DNA from: an uncultured Erythrobacter sp.
Lineage (GTDB): Bacteria; Pseudomonadota; Alphaproteobacteria; Sphingomonadales; Sphingomonadaceae
Reading direction: 5' to 3'
NCBI RefSeq assembly: GCF_947502395.1
Contig: NZ_CANMZM010000003.1
Location: 1 to 64,000 of the forward strand
Length of the DNA stretch: 64,000 bases
Shown here: positions 60,868 through 64,000 of the stretch, in pieces
Numbering within the stretch: position 1 is the stretch's first letter
How the letters are laid out: each line of letters opens with the position of its first letter
Program-made: the position numbers and the translations under genes
Notes under the pieces: model-generated
What the model was told of the DNA's origin: nothing
Database searches by the model: none
The model's input: the letters and a program-made list of their open reading frames with translations, nothing else

Positions 60868-61350
60868 TCAAAGCCGCCCTTGTTCGATGAAGCCGACAAT
60901 CGCTTGGCACAGCTGCTTCGCGGTGGGCGAGAGTTCAGTGCCCACCGAGGTCATTGCCAGTCCTTGGGCGATGCGGTCCACCAATTCAGATTCCTCCATT
61001 GCGATGAGAATGCCCGAGCGACCTTGCAGGTGGCGAACGGTTGCAACCTGATGATCGTTTCGGTGTTCGCCTTTGTCGAAGCGTCTGGGAAACAACAAGA
61101 TCGGCTTCTGAAAGCGCTGTGCGGTAAGAACTGTTCCAATTCCGGCGTGACTTACAATCAGTTTGCTGCGCTCAATCAGGGCTTCGAACTCTGCCGGCGC
61201 GAAACTAGCACGCGCTTCCAAGTTCTGTGGCTTGTAGGAGCCTTTTCCGGTTTGTGCGATGACATCCATGCCAAAGCTTGGCGCAATTCGATCCATGGCT
61301 TCGATCAGCCTGTCAAAACCAAGTTGCGTTCCTATCGTTAGGAAAATCAC
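60868..61350 (-). CDS. Alg13-like catalytic subunit of a split glycosyltransferase
   Basis: A 160-residue GT28 C-terminal-type domain: VIFLTIGTQLGFDRLIEAMD at the start, then LIVSHAGIGTVLTAQRFQKP with the nucleotide-sugar His/Gly motif, and LLFPRRFDKGEHRNDHQVAT. It corresponds to Alg13/PssE-type subunits, which bind the donor sugar and need an Alg14/PssD partner. The GTG start at 61350 overlaps the stop of the partner gene by 2 bases and gives the exact domain start; a longer upstream frame is ignored. In rhizobia the PssD/PssE pair transfers glucuronic acid; donor here is not proven. Confidence 0.82.
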   Translation of the reverse strand: MIFLTIGTQLGFDRLIEAMDRIAPSFGMDVIAQTGKGSYKPQNLEARASFAPAEFEALIERSKLIVSHAGIGTVLTAQRFQKPILLFPRRFDKGEHRNDHQVATVRHLQGRSGILIAMEESELVDRIAQGLAMTSVGTELSPTAKQLCQAIVGFIEQGRL

Positions 61351-61805
61351 AAGACCGCACCTCGATATTTGACTGAATCTTGGTCGGCGAGGTGCCTCCA
61401 CTGAGTGAGACATTCATGGGCTGTACGTTTTGAGAGCTTTCCGCACATGGAAAGCTCTTCTCCATTGGCAACGCTATCGATCCACAGTGTGCGAGCACCG
61501 ACCAAGCGCCCGGCAAGAAGGCAGAAGTAGCCCGGTGCAGCACCAGTTGAGAGCACAATGTTGGGGCGGTTTTTGAGTATGACCTTGATTGCAACCAGCG
61601 CGCAAAGGAGCGTCCGAAGCGGTGTGTTGCGATTGCAATCTGGCAGTGTTTCCGCGTTCGTTATCCCATGTTGCTGTGCAAAAGTGAGGTCAGTCGTTGC
61701 AAATCGCACATCGTAGTTTTCAAGCGTGTCACGCAGCAGCATCAGCTGCTCCCAGTGTCCCCCACCCGAGGCGACAGCCAATACTTTGCGATTCGACTGT
61801 TTCAT
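61347..61805 (-). CDS. Alg14-like membrane-anchoring subunit of a split glycosyltransferase
   Basis: A 152-residue protein with KVLAVASGGGHWEQLMLLRD, the typical Alg14/PssD start, followed by FATTDLTFAQQHG, the membrane-associating stretch TLLCALVAIKVILKNRPNIV and STGAAPGYFCLLAGRLVGAR. ATG 61805 is chosen because it begins just before the domain; an upstream in-frame extension to 61955 would run through the promoter gap with the racemase gene. It recruits the Alg13-like subunit to the lipid-linked acceptor. The overlap of stop and start codons suggests stoichiometric production of both. Confidence 0.82.
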   Translation of the reverse strand: MKQSNRKVLAVASGGGHWEQLMLLRDTLENYDVRFATTDLTFAQQHGITNAETLPDCNRNTPLRTLLCALVAIKVILKNRPNIVLSTGAAPGYFCLLAGRLVGARTLWIDSVANGEELSMCGKLSKRTAHECLTQWRHLADQDSVKYRGAVL

Positions 61806-61955
61806 GCGTCGCCGAGCACCCTCCCGATGTATCCTGACTCTCTCCCGGCCTAAGTTGCAGATGCAATCACTGTCAATGTCATCTCCGTCTTGCTCTTGAG
61901 GATGGTTGTCGTCAAACAGCAGCGCAAGGCAACATGCGAATGGAGAGACGCTCAA

Positions 61956-63035
61956 ATGACCACTGCAGCGGGACCACTATCTGGATTAAGAGTGATGGAA
62001 TTTGCCGGGATTGGCCCAGGTCCTCATGTCGGAATGCTACTGGCCGATCTTGGCGCTGAAGTCGTGCGGATCGATCGTCCGGGTAGTGGTGTGATGAATC
62101 CTGTGGTTGAACGCGCGCGTCACCGAGTCACAGTCGACCTCAAAAGCGAAGAAGGCCATAGCTTTTGCCGTGACGCTGCCAGCAAAGCGGACGTTCTGAT
62201 CGAAGGGCTTCGTCCTGGCGTTATGGAGCGACTTGGGCTTGGCCCCGATGAGCTCCTCGCTGCCAATCCAGGTCTTGTCTATGCCCGCATGACAGGTTGG
62301 GGCCAGGATGGCCCGCTGGCCAAAGTGGCTGGCCACGACATCAACTACATAGCCATAACCGGGGCATTGGATGCCGTCGGAAAGCGTGGTGAAAAGGCTA
62401 TTCCCCCTCAAAACCTGATTGGCGATTTTGGCGGTGGTTCGATTTACTGCGCGTTTGGCATCCTAGCGGCGCTTTATGAGCGGGAACGCTCGGGCAAAGG
62501 ACAGGTAGTCGATGCCGCCATCGTCGATGGAGTTACCAGCCTCATGAGCTTTTTCTTTGGCCAACAGCATGGGATGATCCGCACCAATGAGCGCGGTACA
62601 GGGATGCTAGGCGGCGCTGCGCATTTCTATCAGTGCTATGAGTGCAAGGATGGCAAAGAGATATCAATCGGCTCGATCGAGCCGCAGTTCTACGCTGAAC
62701 TCGTGGCGCGCATCGGCGCATCGGAGCTTGCTGATGGGCAGATGAACCCGGCAAATTGGGTCGAAAATGCTGATAAGCTGGCGGCGTTGTTCAAGACCAA
62801 AACCCAAGCCGAGTGGAACGAGATTCTTGAAGGCACAGATGTTTGTTACGGTCCAGTGGTCGGGCTTGATGATGCACACGACCACCCACATATGAAAGCA
62901 CGGAAGGCTTACGTGGAGCACGAAGGCAAGATGCAGCCCGCCCCTGCGCCACGTTTCAGCCGTACTCCGGGCGAAGTTCGTTCCAGCGATGACAATGGTG
63001 CTGAAATCGTCAAGAGCTGGCTTGGGAGTAGCTGA
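61956..63035 (+). CDS. Alpha-methylacyl-CoA racemase (CoA-transferase family III)
   Basis: A 359-residue CaiB/BaiF-fold protein with the AMACR pattern: MEFAGIGPGPHVGMLLADLG then AEVVRIDRPG, the catalytic-region GHDINYIAITGALDAVG with its His, and NLIGDFGGGSIYCAFGILAA with the Asp. It interconverts R and S 2-methylacyl-CoA esters, needed before beta-oxidation of branched chains. ATG 61956 is chosen over an upstream in-frame start at 61890 because it gives the family N-terminus. It is followed 3 bp later by a MaoC-type gene; the pair is unrelated to the capsule genes. Confidence 0.88.
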   Translation: MTTAAGPLSGLRVMEFAGIGPGPHVGMLLADLGAEVVRIDRPGSGVMNPVVERARHRVTVDLKSEEGHSFCRDAASKADVLIEGLRPGVMERLGLGPDELLAANPGLVYARMTGWGQDGPLAKVAGHDINYIAITGALDAVGKRGEKAIPPQNLIGDFGGGSIYCAFGILAALYERERSGKGQVVDAAIVDGVTSLMSFFFGQQHGMIRTNERGTGMLGGAAHFYQCYECKDGKEISIGSIEPQFYAELVARIGASELADGQMNPANWVENADKLAALFKTKTQAEWNEILEGTDVCYGPVVGLDDAHDHPHMKARKAYVEHEGKMQPAPAPRFSRTPGEVRSSDDNGAEIVKSWLGSS

Positions 63036-63038
63036 GTT

Positions 63039-63491
63039 ATGGCGGGCAAGTTTTTCGATCAATGGCGGGTAGGGGAGCGGATCAGCCATGACATTCGTCG
63101 CACAGTCACCGAGACTGATAACCTACTGTTCTCAACAATGACCCACAACCCCCAGCCGCTTCACCTCGACGTAGAAGCGGCAAAGGAGAGCGGCTTTGGC
63201 CAGATTCTGGTGAATTCGACCTTCACCTTCTCACTGCTTGTTGGTCTGTCTGTAGGTGATACGACGCTCGGCACATTGGTCGCAAATTTGGGCTTCGACA
63301 AAGTCGTGACACCTAAGCCCGTCTACATCGGCGATACGTTGCGCGCAGAGAGCGAGGTCAAGGAATTGCGACCAAGCAAATCCCGACCGGAGGCAGGTGT
63401 CGTCACTTTCACACACGAGTTGATCAATCAGCGCGATGAGGTGGTTTGTCGTTGCGAGCGGTCAGCGCTGCTCAAGAAAAGCAGCGCTTAG
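63039..63491 (+). CDS. MaoC-family acyl-CoA dehydratase
   Basis: A 150-residue hot-dog hydratase: [40 protein letters not shown] with the hydratase Asn/His motif, the helix [20 protein letters not shown] and [20 protein letters not shown]. The pattern resembles mesaconyl-CoA hydratase and related MaoC proteins acting on branched or dicarboxylic enoyl-CoA. Together with the racemase it suggests branched acyl-CoA metabolism. It overlaps the convergent efflux gene by 4 bp. Confidence 0.88.
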   Translation: MAGKFFDQWRVGERISHDIRRTVTETDNLLFSTMTHNPQPLHLDVEAAKESGFGQILVNSTFTFSLLVGLSVGDTTLGTLVANLGFDKVVTPKPVYIGDTLRAESEVKELRPSKSRPEAGVVTFTHELINQRDEVVCRCERSALLKKSSA

Positions 63492-64000
63492 GCTGAGTTA
63501 CTGCGCTCAGTGGTCGAAGCATCGCCGCCAAGTGCTTGCCACAAGACGATCCGTGCACGCTGTGCCGCCCCCATAGCTGCGGCCGCGCGCTCACCGCTTG
63601 TATCGGCGGCCCTGCGAGCTTCGAGAACCTCGAGAAAACTCGAAAGTCCTGCTTGGTAACGATCGTTGGCAAGGCTCGCTGCGCGCTCTAACTCGTCGCG
63701 TTCTTGGGCTGCAAGTGTCGCTTGCTCGTCTGCTGCCGCAACAAGACCGTAGGCGGCCTCAGCATCACCTAAAGCCTGAAACACAGCGCCGCGGTAGGCT
63801 TGGAATGCAACCTTTTTGTTGGCTGCAGCTCCTTCGATCTCTGCTTCGATGCGCCCAAAGTCGAGAAGCGGTGCCGCCACTCCTGCGGTCAAAGTGCGCA
63901 CGATAGAATCTTCGTCGAAGAAATCGCTGGGGCTGAACGAAAGCAGCCCCAAGACGCCTGAGAGTGTTAGGCGTGGGAACCGCGCTCGGGCCGTGGCTGC
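63488..64000 (-). CDS. TolC/NodT-type outer-membrane efflux protein, C-terminal part
   Basis: The 3' 170 codons of a gene that continues beyond the window. The frame is open to the edge ([20 protein letters not shown]), so the methionine at 63952 is internal. [10 protein letters not shown], the [14 protein letters not shown] region and [17 protein letters not shown] are typical of the second repeat of NodT-family RND outer-membrane factors; long amphipathic helices ([20 protein letters not shown]) form the periplasmic tunnel. It exports drugs, metals or other compounds with partners expected outside the window. Confidence 0.88.
   Translation of the reverse strand, partial: AATARARFPRLTLSGVLGLLSFSPSDFFDEDSIVRTLTAGVAAPLLDFGRIEAEIEGAAANKKVAFQAYRGAVFQALGDAEAAYGLVAAADEQATLAAQERDELERAASLANDRYQAGLSSFLEVLEARRAADTSGERAAAAMGAAQRARIVLWQALGGDASTTERSNSA

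Overview
The window is chromosomal DNA of an alphaproteobacterium, most likely a sphingomonad of the Erythrobacter/Altererythrobacter/Novosphingobium type. This is inferred from the moderately high GC, a Caulobacter/sphingomonad-style TonB-dependent receptor, PaaX/HxlR/MarR/LysR-controlled CoA chemistry, an alphaproteobacterial-type gene-transfer-agent (GTA) spike base protein and a Wza/Wzc capsule locus. No tRNA, rRNA or CRISPR array was seen.

Region 1 (about 0.3-16.6 kb) is a catabolic island. A glutathione-transferase-like gene diverges from a tightly coupled plus-strand operon: class III aminotransferase, SDR dehydrogenase, hydantoinase/oxoprolinase A and B, semialdehyde dehydrogenase, IlvD/Edd-type Fe-S dehydratase. 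A convergent operon encodes a haloalkane-dehalogenase-like hydrolase and a TonB receptor, followed by a TetR regulator and a divergent C-C-hydrolase-like alpha/beta hydrolase. Three copies of one near-palindrome, GCRACA-N3-TGTYGC followed by ATTA, and a fourth degenerate copy, lie in front of or between these units. They suggest one TetR regulon that imports, hydrolyses and oxidises a single unknown, probably nitrogen-containing, substrate.

Region 2 (16.6-23.6 kb) is partly decayed. It has an alanine dehydrogenase with a large internal deletion, an IS6-family transposase stump, an SDR gene with an in-frame TAG, an isochorismatase-like gene with an in-frame TGA and no good start codon, and a second isochorismatase that has lost the catalytic-cysteine segment. 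Intact genes here encode an alpha/beta hydrolase, a thioesterase, LysR and MarR regulators and a four-helix membrane protein.

Region 3 (23.6-30 kb) holds a PaaX-like repressor divergent from a fatty acid desaturase, two crotonases, a tandem-fused HxlR regulator divergent from an alpha/beta hydrolase, a carboxymuconolactone-decarboxylase-like protein and an NTF2-like protein. It looks like a small acyl or ring degradation module. A 45-bp palindrome overlaps the start codon of the hydrolase.

Region 4 (31.2-43.3 kb) is one 3914-residue RHS/YD-repeat protein with carbohydrate-binding-like inserts, a Pro/Gly tract, LysM, a Hint self-cleavage domain and an unrecognised 121-residue C-terminal toxin candidate. 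A small likely immunity gene follows directly. A nucleotidyltransferase pseudogene lies after it.

Region 5 (44.1-61.8 kb) is a capsule/exopolysaccharide locus: rmlACDB, polysaccharide pyruvyl transferase, Wzy-like polymerase, Wzx-like flippase, GT2 and GT4 glycosyltransferases, Wzc-type kinase, Wza-type lipoprotein and an Alg14/Alg13-like split glycosyltransferase. Embedded in it is a two-gene unit resembling the GTA head-spike base and fibre, the module that binds capsule in Rhodobacter GTA. This is the most interesting observation of the window.

Region 6 (62-64 kb) has an alpha-methylacyl-CoA racemase, a MaoC dehydratase and the end of a TolC/NodT-type outer-membrane efflux protein that runs off the window.
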